Below are positions 1 to 11,661 of a DNA stretch of 64,000 nucleotides, piece after piece; within the stretch, counting starts at the first letter, position 1; each line of letters opens with the position of its first letter. This DNA is from Mucidula mucida (Eukaryota; Basidiomycota; Agaricomycetes; Agaricales; Physalacriaceae): the NCBI GenBank assembly GCA_015501055.1, contig JADNYV010000001.1, positions 744,001 through 808,000 of the forward strand, read 5' to 3'. The translations under genes and the position numbers were made by a program. Below the pieces are notes generated by a model that saw nothing but the letters and a program-made list of their open reading frames with translations, searched no databases and had not been told where the DNA came from.

Positions 1-148
1 TTGACTATGGCCGTACAAGAATCGGAGGTAAAATTACAGCGGCAAAAATCATAGCTGTACACCTCCGCGTGTTTGTAAATTATCGCATTCGATGTATGCT
101 AGTAGGGGTACAGATGCAAGACAGTGCCGGAAATCTGGAAATAATCGA

Positions 149-1962
149 TTAAACGTCCACACGAATCCGTTGAATAATTGGTATAATCCTCTCCCATTCT
201 TCCATCGCCTAGTCGAATATGAGATCTCGAGAAGGTTGAAATCGAAGAGATTGCGCTTACAGCTTTATAGAATTCGATTTCTCCATCAGCTAGATTACCG
301 AGCATCTCTTTCATCTCTGCTTCCTTCGCATACTGGAAGATCGCCTGCTCTCGTAACGTCTCGTCACTGAACGCGTCAGACGTTTCGTGAGCAGTAGTGA
401 CGGCGTCCTGAAGCTATAAATGATTGTAAATATAACTACTTTTCAGATTTGCAACGAAATGAACGCACCTCCTTGATTTTGATGTCTAGCTTTCTCATCT
501 TTTCGACTCGACTGCGGTCATCATCGGCGCCCCTAATAGCATCGACGCGATCTTTTAAGTAAGCACCGAGCCCAAGACCAGAGCTTCCTGCATGTCCGCT
601 GATTATTGCCGCAAGCCTGTCGCGTTCAACAGTGACACCAGAGAGGTAATCAGAGAGCTCTTCGAAATCTAGTTGTTTCTGGTCCCTTAATTTGAGAACG
701 GCGCGATTTGCATGCGAATACGTAAGAAGGGAGTGCAAGTGCATCAGGAAGGGGTCTGTGGTGGTCTGTGTCTACAGAATGACGGTAAGGCTTACATAGA
801 ACGTTGAGCAAATGGACGCGACTTACATTGTGGCGAAGCAGAGCTGAAAATTCCAGCAATGTGTTGGAGAATTGATTTAACGGGTCGGTAATGCCTGATT
901 CTAGGAATCCGAGACCTTGTACAGCAACAGCAAGATCATGATAATCTGCTGTAAGGTCTTCAGACGATTCCGGATTACCGTCTCTTTCAGCTCAGATACT
1001 TGACGAAAAAGAGGTTCAAAACCCGCAGATGAATTAACTCACCGCTTGTTCTGCTTCTGACTCTTCCCCACAAACGTTCCGAAACCACAAGTCCTTCCTC
1101 GAATTTGTCGACGCCTTCCCGCATGGACAAAAACCGTTCATCGGGTTTGCGTACTTTTGAGAACGCGTTTAATAACGTGTCGGAGATGTTGTCGATGATC
1201 CCTTGAGTTGGCTCCGGCCCAGGGGGATGCGCGATATGTTGGTGCATATGGACATGCTGCGCCAGGCGTAAACATGGAGGTATGAAGCTCAGTAGAAAAT
1301 CTCGTACCCATTCGGTAGACTCAAAGAAGGCTCTGACCAAAGTGCTTCGTTGGAGAGTGGGATGCCGGGCGAGTCGTTGTAAAAATCGGTGTAGACTGAG
1401 AGAGGGTCAGACAGCGATAAAGTAGCGATACGAGAACTCACTCTTGACGTCGTCTTTCCATGAATTCTGGACTGAAGCGGTCGCCAGTGATATATTCTAG
1501 ACAGAATTTAATATCTGGTTAGGGAATACTGGCGTCACTGACCGAGACGGTGCTTCCCCGGTAGTGCGGGAACGACACATGCTGGAAAGTCTCTGACGAG
1601 GTTCTCTCTCAGAAAGACAAAATCCTGGAATCGTCTACGAGCTGATGGTGTCGGCGTTGAGAATATAGGCAGATTGGTCTGCAACAAAGGTGAGAACGCG
1701 CAGCAGGATGTATGTGGCGACGGACATTTGCAGAAACAAGGTATGATACATATGCATCCTTAGTCTCTGCGAGCTCCTTGACCGGATCCTTGACTGAAGT
1801 AATGAGATATCCCTCCCACTTTGGATCATGAGGTCCTTCGCTGCTGTCCGCAGTACTTTGTCGGAATCCTGGGCCAGTGGAGGGGGGCTCGCTGGTATAC
1901 GTCGGGTGGGCAGGTGTTTCCCAAGTTACACTGTCGAATACGTCTTCATCATCGCCGAGCAT
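149..1962 (-). CDS. SNX4: Sorting nexin-4 (Snx4/Atg24), PX-BAR protein
   Basis: Endosomal sorting nexin that binds PI3P through a PX domain and membranes through a C-terminal BAR domain; the family acts in retrograde recycling and selective autophagy. The first exon begins MLGDDEDVF at 1962 and runs about 79 residues before an intron. The next exons carry PX-domain sequence (RRRFQDFVFLRENL, then ITGDRFSPEFMERRRQE, about 1440-1678). The BAR segment includes SKVRKPDERFLSMREG (about 1100-1190) and SHANRAVLKLRDQKQLDFEEL (about 650-720). The last exon follows an intron after EIEFYKA and ends EEWERIIPIIQRIRVDV with TAA at 149-151. An upstream in-frame ATG at 2049 exists, but 1962 fits better and leaves 85 bp to the divergent neighbour. 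No frame break was seen. Family assignment is confident; exact internal splice sites are inferred. Confidence 0.9.
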
Positions 1963-2047
1963 AGCGTCAAAGCAGTTGGAATGAAGGCAGAAGATAAACT
2001 CCTCGGTAACAGACGTAAACAACACACGTTCCCTTCCTCTCTCCACC
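1963..2047. promoter_or_regulatory. 85-bp divergent promoter, SNX4 / PTM1-like gene
   Basis: The start codons of SNX4 (minus, 1962) and the PTM1-like gene (plus, 2048) are separated by only 85 bp, so both must share promoter or leader sequence, or transcription starts inside the opposite gene. No clear TATA box is visible. The plus-strand ATG lies in a good context (CACCATGG). Confidence 0.5.
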
Positions 2048-4405
2048 ATGGCGTTCGGCCATCCGCTACAATTCCTCTTTCCATGTCTTCTACTAGTTTT
2101 ATCCGCGTTCGCGTATGAGGTTCCCGTTCTCGACACTGGCACGTTGCTCTCGTGCTCATTTCATATCCGACACTGACCATAGACATCACTAGATTATTCG
2201 CGACAAATATGTAGTGGAATGTGGGCGGGAGATTCAACTTTTATCAACATCAGCTTCGAAGCAACATCCCAAGGAAATGTGGCAATGGTCGTCTACGAGT
2301 GGGCAGACGCGCAGTACCTTGGCAAAGTAACCTCCAGAACGGACGACCTCCTACCCGTGAGCAGCGTTTTGCGGTTCGATGAGCCTCCGTTCATGGTTGT
2401 GAGGTAGCAGAAGACGTATGTATGCACGACAAGTGCAATGCTTAGCGGATTCTGTGATAGTAGTGAACTGGGTCGATTCATCTTGGATTTACCTTCTGGA
2501 AAGTCTTCCGATGACACGTCCTTCTGGTCTGCAAGGGTGCAATTACCAAGCTCAACTGAAGAGCCTACTCGAAGTTCCGGTCTTTGGGACAATCCAGACG
2601 GCAATCCTACACCTCCCCCAGACCCCAGTGGTTACACAAGCCCTTGGAAAAGGGGAAAATACAATCCTAGTCCGAACGCAACCTACGTGTACGACGGGCC
2701 AATTCAGTATACTGTAAAGAAAACGGGTTATTATTGTGTTGGTGAGATACTTCCGTCTGTATACACGTTCGCGACTCAACGTTCTTCTATAGCCATTGTT
2801 CCTGTCACAGTCCAGACATCGCAAAATGCCATTAGAGCGGACACTGACGTCTCCTATCATCCTTCCTACCATGGCAAGGTTCTCTTCCGCAACAAGTTTG
2901 ATGGGCAACTTCCAGCTGCCGATTATCCCAAAGTCAACGTACGTTGCATGCAGCTGGTTGCAGATTGTCATGCTGACGTGCCGTATTTAGTTCTATTTCG
3001 CCATGTTCATCGTGTACATCATACTTGGCGCAGCTTGGGCTTGGCTGTGCTACCAAAACCTTCAGGATCTCCTACCTCTCCAGGTGAGGATTCCCTTTCC
3101 TCCCGTCTAGAACGTATTAAACTCAGTTGTCTATAGTATTACTTGTCTGGTCTTGTTGGACTGCTCGTCATAGAAATGGTTGCGAATTGGGGTTCGCGCA
3201 AATCTACATGTCTATACGAAACCGTTCTGATCTCCGTCCAGTGTATTATCGCTATCTCAACGCTCATGGTAAGAGCACAGCATCGACTGTTTTCTTAATC
3301 GTCGGTAAGTTGGTCGTTCACTACTTGTTGATTAACTCTCATGTTTCCCGAAAGTGGCTATTCTTGATGCTGGTCGGAATTCGATGTCCTTCTTCATGTT
3401 ACTCGTTGTGTCTTTGGGTCTCAGTGTCGTACGCGAATCTTTGGGTCGTACGATGCTCAAGTGCCAAATACTGGCCGGAATGCACTTCGTCTTTGGAAGT
3501 ATGTATTGGATATCAAAGATGAATCTATACTGACTATTTCACAGTCTTATATGCCGTTGGTATCGTGGAGCTCGAGCTGGAATCGACCTCTGCATTGGTT
3601 CTGCTTTTATTCGTCATTCCACTGGCATTCACTATGAGCGGATTCCTCCTTTGGATCATGTACTCCTTACATGGTGAGGCAATTCAACTTATCTTCCGCT
3701 GGTCTTAACTTAATTTGTACCTGCGCGCGTATAGCCACTATCGCTCAACTCAAAGCTCGCAAACAGAGATTCAAGCTGATGATGTTCCAGCGCCTGTATT
3801 ACATATTGTTGTTCACCGTTGCAGTCATCTTCATATTCTTTGTCGTCTCGTCCTTCTCCTTTTCGAGTCGACTGGCGGAAGGTGCTTTTTTTTTGTTCTG
3901 TGACAGCACATGATACTTACATTCTGTCTTAGACTACGCAGCGAAGTCCTGGAAGGTTCGCTGGTGGTTGCTGGATGGCTGGCTCGCATTGCTTTACCTG
4001 GTTGCCTTCACTGCAATCGTCTATCTCTGGCGGCCGTCTCCCAACAACAGAAGATAAGTTTTGTCCACATTTATATTGCACGTTACTTATCTTGCATGAA
4101 TCTCTACGCTTGCCATGTCCGACGAAATCGCGCAAGACGAAGATGATGCCGAGGACTACGATCTGGACGCCTTAGAAAGTCGAACGCGAGATCGCGACGA
4201 TGATGACAATGCAACGCTTGTCGGGACTTCACGCGGAGGTCCTGGCCTCGCAGAGGACAGCGTAGTCTTCGAAATTGGAGACGAGGACGAAGATGATGCT
4301 GATTCCCCATCCAAAAAGCGTCGTGGTGACCGCCCATCGGGTGAACACACTGGGGAAGACGAAGAACGACGTGGTCTCATGGGCACAAGAGACAGGAACG
4401 ACTAG
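2048..4405 (+). CDS. PTM1/GPR107-like lung seven-transmembrane receptor family protein
   Basis: Golgi/endosomal seven-helix membrane protein of the yeast Ptm1 and human GPR107/108 family; precise role unsettled. ATG at 2048 opens a signal peptide (MAFGHPLQFLFPCLLLVLSA). The lumenal domain follows (SRQICSGMWAGDSTFINI, MVVYEWAD, KTGYYCVGE), then seven hydrophobic segments from about 2990 to 4040, beginning FAMFIVYIILGAAWAWLCYQ. The cytosolic tail is acidic (MSDEIAQDEDDAEDYDLDAL) and ends GTRDRND with TAG at 4403. The first intron is ambiguous: the best protein join implies a GC-AG intron at 2139-2192, and GT-AG alternatives end at 2182. The last junction appears to use an AT-AC intron at 4054-4107; otherwise the protein would stop at TAA 4055-4057 and lose the acidic tail. 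Family call is strong; tail attachment is likely but should be confirmed. Confidence 0.85.
4054..4107 (+). other. Putative AT-AC intron (54 nt)
   Basis: Between the last transmembrane exon and the acidic tail no AG acceptor exists from 4059 to beyond 4115. Removing 4054-4107 (starts ATAAGT, ends TCTCTAC) joins AG to G and gives the in-frame peptide SPNNRRLAMSDEIAQ. Length matches other introns here. The donor resembles a U2-type ATAAGT site, not the U12 ATATCC consensus. Confidence 0.6.
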
Positions 4406-4481
4406 GTGAGGTCTTGCGATGGACAGTTTGTAAAATTACATATAACCTTCATACAATACCATACGCATCTACTACGTAGCA

Positions 4482-7400
4482 CTAATCTCGAATACGCCCG
4501 GAGGAAACCGTGTACAACCGCGCAGCGATGTTCATACTTTGCAATTCCTAAGCTGGCGTCAACACATAATAAAACAACGAAGTGAGGATATAAACCTGGA
4601 AAAGCAGTTTTGCTGCATAAGGTATGTATAATTGCGAACACGCTGTTTTGTTTTTGCACGCCCGACACTACACTGGTCAGACAATGCGAGTCAATGAATA
4701 TCCAACACACCTCGAAGCTTTGCTTTTTCTGCACAACAATGATAAACGGTTAGCTCCAACTCAGGCTGTACAATTGTTTGCACTTACCAAGTTCGCGATG
4801 GCCGTTAATCCGCAACTGAGGAGAAAATGTAAAGGGGTTGTTCGATGACTGGAAAACCAGACGTACATATCACAAACATGCAAACGGTAGGCGTCACTAG
4901 CTTCGAACAGACGTTCTTTGAGGAAACCAGCAATGCCGTGCGATATCATACAATCGCGTTCCATCTCTCCGAAACGTAGTCCACCATCTCGACTCCTACC
5001 TTCGACAGGTTGTCGTGTAAGGATCTGGACAGGTCCTCTAGCCCGGGAATGAATCTTGTCGTCCACCATGTGCTTCAGTCGCTGGTAGTAGGTAGGTCCC
5101 AGGTACACTTGTGCCTGCAATTTACGCCCAGTATGACCATGGTACATGACCTCGAGACCACGAGATTGGTAACCCTTCTGTCGCAAAAACGTCGACACAG
5201 ACTCCACCGTCAGATCTGTGAACGGCGTCGCGTCACCTTCGTGTCCGATAAGAGTTGCAACCTTTGACAAGAGACACTCGACCAAATGCCCGATGGTCAT
5301 TCGAGAAGGAATGGCGTGAGGGTTGATGATAATGTCGGGAACAATGCCCTCACAAGTGAACGGCATGTCCTCTTGGCGGTAGGTGATACCGATGGTACCC
5401 TTCTGACCGTGACGCGAAGCAAACTTGTCTCCAGTCTGAGGAATCCGAGTGGCTCTCACGCGAACTTTGACAAACTTTTGTCCGTCAGCGTTGGTAGTGA
5501 TAAGCACTTGATCGATGATGCCGCTCTCTGTGCTCTTCAGGGGCGTCGACACATCTCGGCGAGTATGCATCCTAGTCCTTTGACCAAGTTCTTCACTATC
5601 TGGCGGAATGGGCGCGGTCTTGCCGATGATGATATCCTCGCCGACGACACCAGTTCCGGGAGCAATCAAGCCGTCATCCTCGAGCTTGTCGTACGTCCCG
5701 TGCTTCATGCGTAGCGTGGACTCTCGAGAAGGCTTCTCAAACTCTTCCAACGCCTGCACACCAGACTTCTTCTCTACGTCCATGTAACTCCGGTAGTAGA
5801 TACTACGGAACAAACCACGGTCAATGGAACTTTGGTTCATGATGACGGAATCTTCCTGGTTGTAACCACTGTAACATAGAATGGCCACGATAGCGTTCTG
5901 GCCAGCAGGAAGTTCACGGAATTTGAGATACTCCATCGAACGGGTGGTAGCGAGAGGTTTCTGCGGATAGTAGAGAATATTGGCCATGGTATCCATGCGA
6001 ATGAGGAAGTTGGTGAGGAAGATACCCATGGCTTGTTTGCCCATGGCAGATTGATAGGTATTACGAGGAGACTAGAGATACATGTCAGATGCTTTGAAAA
6101 ACCAAAGAAAAATGACGAATTACCTGATTGTGGTCGGGGAAGGGAATGATACTGGCACAGATACCCAAGATCATACTGGGATGGATTTCGCAATGCGTCC
6201 AAGTATGGGCATTGATTCCGGCCTTCAGACGGGCAGCAGGATCGAACTCGCCGTCGTTGGAAGTATCGATGCCGGATTGTTGGAGACGAGAAGTCTCCAA
6301 ATCCTCCGGCGTCATTGAATCATGACGGTCTCCTCTTCTTCAGCATCCAAAAGCTCGACAATACCAGTCTTGATCAACTGTTCCCATTTGTATTCTCCGC
6401 CCTCGTCATCCTTCCCTTGGAGTATCCACTTCACGTGCTTCTTCTGCAGAGCAAGCTGCTGGTCCTCTACTATGAATAACGGCCGACACACACGCCCTGC
6501 ATCGGTGTAGAGCCGTAATTCCTTTTCTCGAATATCGCGCACAACGGAAACTTCTGGACTGATATCGTCCTTCCGTCTCAGCTTCTTGATGGTGTTAACC
6601 AAGTTTGCAGGATCACGATGGACACCCATCCAGACACCGTTTACAAAGACCTTGGTGAAAGGTGTGGTCGAATGCGCATTCTCCTCCAACGATTCGAGAC
6701 CCCACTCCTCCAAAAACTCGATGACGGGTGCCGAATACGATCCTACCGATATACAAGCCATCAAAGCCAAGTTCTTTACCAAGCCACAAGCCTGTCCTTC
6801 CGGCGTTTCCGCAGGACAAACCATTCCCCAGTGCGTGTTATGGAGCTGACGAGGCTTCGCAATCTTCCCTTCACGTCCAAGCGGCGTATTACATCGACGA
6901 AGATGGGATAAAGTCGAAGCATAGGTGTATCGGTTCAACACCTGAGATACACCGGCTTTGGATGACATTGACTTCTTCTGGTCACCCCAGTTGCCCGTAG
7001 CCAGAGAATATTTGAGACCATTGGTGATTGTTTGACGCTTGACACCGACATTTGGATTGAACTCCTTGCGAGTCTCAACACACTGGAGGACACCATGAAT
7101 GGCGAGAGACGGACAAGTTGAAGGAGACTTACCTTTTGAAGATACCTGTAGACATCACGCGTCAACTTACGGAATAGCATACGGAACAGGTTGGCAAGCA
7201 AAGGGCCAGCCAAGTCCAATCGCTTTTTGCCAAAGTGATCACGATCATCCAACTCTCGGCGTTCCAAAGCAGCTAAGAGCAATCGATGTATCATGTATCC
7301 GAAGAAGTATGCTTTCTTCGATTCGGAACCCTCTGACATCGAGACGTGAGGTAACATTTCCTTCTGCAAAATCTCCTGCGCGTAACGGATTCGACGCTCC

Positions 7401-8606
7401 CGAGATAGACCGGTAGTAGTACCACGATTGCCAATGAAATCGAGTGCGACTTCACGGTCTTGGATGACGAAGCCGTCATCAATACATGGTTTGAGCATCT
7501 CGAGCATCTGTGCGTCCTGCATATCGTAGCATATGTGCTCCAGGATGTCGCGGTCCGAAATAACACCAAGAGCGCGGAAAACAACCCAAATAGGTATGTC
7601 GACTTTGATGTAAGGAATAGTAGCCTTCATGATGTTGCCGAGCTAAAAGTAATCACAATGATAAGATGGTCAATCTCCGGAGAGAATTATACTCACTGAA
7701 CGCTCTTGATGGCGGTGGAACATTTTCACTTGAAACTGACTGATCGTCTTTCCGCCCTTCTCTACGAGACTTCGAATTTCAGCAAGGAAATTTATAGGTG
7801 CAGGCTGTGCCTTGGCGAATACGTATACATGGTTGGTAGCCATTCGTTCTTGTGCGATCAGGACTTTCTCCGAACCGTTGATGATGAAGTATCCGCCTGA
7901 GTCGTACGGGCATTCGTTCAAATCGAACAACTCGGCGTCCTGCAAGCCTCGAAGAATACAAAACGTTGAACGAAGCATGATGGGCACCTAAACAAGCTTG
8001 AAAAAGACGCTGCCACACGACAAAGGAGGACGCACTTTGCCAATCCAGACCTTGGAGGTTTCATCGCTGACTTGCCCATCTGCCGCCCATTGTATTTCTC
8101 CTCCTTCATCGCGGCCCTTGTAAACCTTCTTGGTCATGTCGATGTACAAAGGCGCCGAATATGTCAGGTTCCGAAGACGGGCTTCCTGAGGGAAAACGGG
8201 CACCGACGTTCCATCCGATTCTGTCACTGTCGGTCGGGAGAGGTAGATTTGGCCAAAATTTAGTTCATATCTCCTGCTGATATCGTCTCCGTCGTGTCCA
8301 GAGTGTTGCGCTGCTTGGTCGAGGATGAGGTCCGCATTTTCATCAACCAGTTCTTGCATAGTATTTTGTACGAACTCGTCAAACGAGTCGAGCTGTTGTC
8401 GGACGAGACCCTTTTGGTCGAAGAAGCTAGAAATGATGTTCCAGCAATCCTCCTGGGTTATGTCTTTATAGTCGTCGTCCTCATCCTCCTCGTCGAAGTT
8501 GTCGTTATATTCATTGTACGGATCCTGCTGGGGGTATTCAAATTCTGCAGCGCACTCTTAGTAACGATACTGTGTCAACAGCGACACCGGCAGTACCTGA
8601 GTTCAT
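4482..8606 (-). CDS. RPB2: RNA polymerase II second-largest subunit Rpb2
   Basis: Second-largest Pol II subunit, forming with Rpb1 the active-centre cleft in the nucleus. The start is a short exon, ATG AAC TCA G at 8606, spliced over an intron ending CTGCAG to an acidic N-terminus ([15 protein letters not shown], then [14 protein letters not shown]). Conserved blocks follow in order: [109 protein letters not shown] and [20 protein letters not shown]. The C-terminus lies in small exons: CGLTAIANL, the zinc-binding [23 protein letters not shown] and [12 protein letters not shown], ending at TAG 4482-4484. The frame breaks once, near 6315 between EEEETVMI and MTPEDLE, by what looks like one missing base. 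In a universal single-copy essential gene this points to a sequence error. Confidence 0.97.
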
Positions 8607-8961
8607 CAGCCAAGTAGCAGAACCGCCACTTTTTGTAAACCAACAAACAAGACGCTCAGATCCAACAAAACTGGTCCAGACAGAAATCTAGGACGTCCGC
8701 GCACAACGTCGTATCCTACGCGTTGCAAGCGCGACAATAGGATAGAAAGCAAGGATTTCAGACTGAGCAACGGGTCACCGATGCAGTCAAGGAAGGAGAT
8801 GACTAAATTTGTTGACATCGGTTTGATTCAGTCTATTTGCACGTGTTGCTCTACAACCTCCGAGATATTGACTCTCCCCCCCACGTCCTTACTCGAAAGC
8901 CTTCAAGCCGTAACACAGAACTAGAATCAAATAACACAAATCATGTTTTAATGAGACTCTA
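8607..8961. other. Intergenic, RPB2 upstream / APN1 downstream
   Basis: This 355-bp gap between the RPB2 start and the APN1 stop holds a minus-strand open frame with no family resemblance (8606-8818). It presumably contains the RPB2 promoter and APN1 terminator; no distinct signal was recognised. Confidence 0.4.
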
Positions 8962-10610
8962 CTAGTGATCACAGAATTCATCCTCGTCCTCTTCCGTGGC
9001 CTTCTTTTTGCCGCGTTTCGTCGTCTTTTTAGCTTTGGAAGGTTTGGACTTACCTCCCTCGGCCAATTTGACTTTCTCCTGGATAGTTTTCAAGAGCTGC
9101 AACTCCGCCTCATTGTCCTCATACTTTGCCTGAAGCACTTCAATTTCCGTTGCCCATACTTCGGGCTCTTCGAAACTAGGTGTTTCGAGAACGAGAGGTA
9201 TGTCCTGCACACGAGGATCAGCGAGGATGTGGCGAAATGCTGCCAGTCCAATGTGTCCACTGGAAGACGATCAGCTTGAGAAGGAGCTAATTGAGCGACA
9301 TACAGTCCAATATTTTCATGTCTATCTTTACGGGAGCCCAGTTCGGTCTTGGAGTCATTTATATGCATGCCGCGCAAGTACTTCAGCCCGACTTGTTCGT
9401 CGAATTTTGACACTGCGTACAGTTCAGGAGAAAGTAGGAGAGTGAGAGCGGAAACTTACTTGTTTCGCTAGACGATATTCATTTTAGGGTACGTGCAATT
9501 TGTAAGTAAATGGATGCTTACTCCCATCCGTCCTTCGTTCGAATGTCGTATCCCTACAGCCTTGTTAGTCCTCGGGTGGTGAGGGTCCCGTTTATAAAAC
9601 GCGTACGGCTGCGAACATATGACCTATATGAACATCATAAACCAATTGCGACAGATAAAGTGCGTAAGAACACGAACATGTATCAAGGCAGACGCCCACA
9701 CGCGATTTATCCTCAACTCCCTCGATGATTTCTCCCAGATTACCAAAATCTCCACCAATGATGTTTCCCGCACCAGCCTACATGAGGGGTCAATGGCACA
9801 GTCACTGAAGAAACCCAGTATTACAGACCATGTTTTCGAGGACAGTTATGACCGATCCTGTCGAATCATCCTTATGAGCTCGATTCAAACACTCTGCGAT
9901 GAACGCCATGGACTCGGAAGGTGTCGCGTCTCCCACCGTTGAGCCGGGGCTGAAAGCAAGTTAGCGTTATCAGCGAAAGAGAGAAATGGCGTACTGAAAA
10001 TTATATACAACTAGACCAAGCTGTGCGCACCGCCTTAAGTCGTCAACGAAGCACTCGTACGACTTCTCGCGCTTCTCTCTAGATGTCCATAGTGTAAGAG
10101 ACGCGAAATCAATTATCTGAGAACGTGACATGCTTAGCGGGGTTGCCTGGGTTGATTAGATAGCTGCCGTGAGGGAGGACATGTCGAGCATCATAACCAT
10201 GTTCCTCCATCCGAGATTTAAACGCAGAGATGGATGACTCTGAGAGATCAGGGGAAGTCCATTTACGCTGAGATTTCAGAAAAAGAGCAAACGCGTTCGC
10301 GCTTTCAGTGTCAGTGTCACTATGAGGTGCGGAAAGAGGATGTGAACAGTGGCGAACCCAACGGCAACGGCATTCGTGATGGCATTCTCGACACCTCCAG
10401 CAGCAGATACGTGTGCTCCTACTTTCCACGGGCTAGACGGCCGGGACTTCAACGGGGCTACATCTTCGTTGTTCTCAGCCGAAGTCACCAAATTAAAATC
10501 GTTAGATACTTACCTTTCTGTGCGTTTGACTTTGAAGTACGAGATCGCTTCCTAGGTCCTGTATCCTCTTCATCTAGAGCACTTGTACTTGCTTTTCGAG
10601 TGCGGCCCAT
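8962..10610 (-). CDS. APN1: AP endonuclease IV (Apn1)
   Basis: Zinc-dependent class II AP endonuclease of base-excision repair (endonuclease IV family), acting in nucleus and often mitochondria. It starts [21 protein letters not shown] at 10610 with a basic, NLS-like N-terminus. Then come [132 protein letters not shown] and [12 protein letters not shown]. Metal-ligand motifs of the family ([33 protein letters not shown]) are present. The C-terminus adds a lysine-rich tail ([20 protein letters not shown]) typical of fungal Apn1, with TAG at 8962-8964. All introns join in frame; one (10079-10133) is GC-AG. No frame break found. Confidence 0.95.
10079..10133 (-). other. GC-AG intron in APN1
   Basis: On the minus strand the intron starts GCATGT at 10133 and ends CTAG at 10079 (55 nt). 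Only this junction restores [14 protein letters not shown]; the nearest GT gives the wrong phase. Confidence 0.7.
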
Positions 10611-11661
10611 CACTACGTCTTCAACAAGTCGCAACTGGATGGATGTAAGGAATGTTTGAGGTCTATAACTTGATAGACCACGAAACATGAAGCTTGGAGC
10701 GCTAGATATTGTCAAAGATGCGAGTCAAAAAGGTTTCTCGGCAAGTGAGGAGTGATATGCTGAACGACTTTGTGTCTTGCAGCTTCGGGAAGGTTAGAGT
10801 AGCCGTGAAGCTTCGAGGCGCGCCGAGGCGGCCGGAATGAGCGATCACATGAGGGTTGAACGTCATCTTATCTTATCTAGTCTTCCTTCCAGTAACGCCT
10901 AACTCAATTCAGCTCTGCATGCTCATTAGGCGGCAGTGCTAGCTGTGTCGATTCCTCTATTGATGTTAATCTTGTGTTGATTCTTGGACGAAGCTCGTTT
11001 CTTCCTACCCTGCGTCTCGAGTCAACCTTTGGACACCATTTAAGCACCTTTCGCCAGGACTACCTTCAGCGCAGTTCTTGAACACTTTGATACTTCAACG
11101 TTATGTCTTGATATTCTGGATGACCATTAGCGAGAGGTGATCACTATTGTGATCAATGCGGCGGTACAACAATCTCAAGGTGTCCCTTGAATACTCGGTA
11201 TTGACCGACAATTTACAAAGTACTCGATCTGTTCAAAGAGCGGATAGTCTGCGATGCTCAGACCCATATCGTCAAAGGGCAATCGACGGGCTCCGACCAC
11301 AAAGCAGTATTTCACATTCGTCACGACCTAATATGGTTATTCCCCGATTCCCTTTGTGTTAGTGACTGACAACAAGGGCGTACTCTCTCTAGTATCACCT
11401 CGCTCACCGACTATCGTTACGCGTCCTTTTGGCCCTATCTTCTTTCTTGAAGGGATCTTCATCGTCTTTGAAGGATCGAGCGCTTTCACCGTCGCTTGTG
11501 CATTCATCAATGGGCCTCTTTCTGTTTTGCACGATCTCTCGTCCAAGCGTCCGGCACTTCAACGACAAAGATCCTCTGGCTTGATATAAAGCTCGTATCC
11601 GAATCTACGAAATGGCATCAACACTCGAACAGACATTCGAACGCATCCAGACTTCACTGCA
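10611..11661. other. Intergenic, divergent APN1 / small orphan gene
   Basis: About 1 kb without a convincing gene. Open frames at 11156-11362 and 11356-11589 (plus) and 11337-11546 (minus) have unremarkable composition and no family resemblance. It must contain the promoters of both flanking genes, and a long 5' UTR of the downstream gene is possible. Confidence 0.4.

Noticed and set aside
4115..4405. Separate small acidic protein gene
   Set aside because: It joins in frame to the PTM1-like gene through the proposed AT-AC intron and resembles the acidic tail of that family.
5286..5714. 142-codon plus-strand open frame
   Set aside because: Antisense shadow of the highly conserved RPB2 coding sequence.
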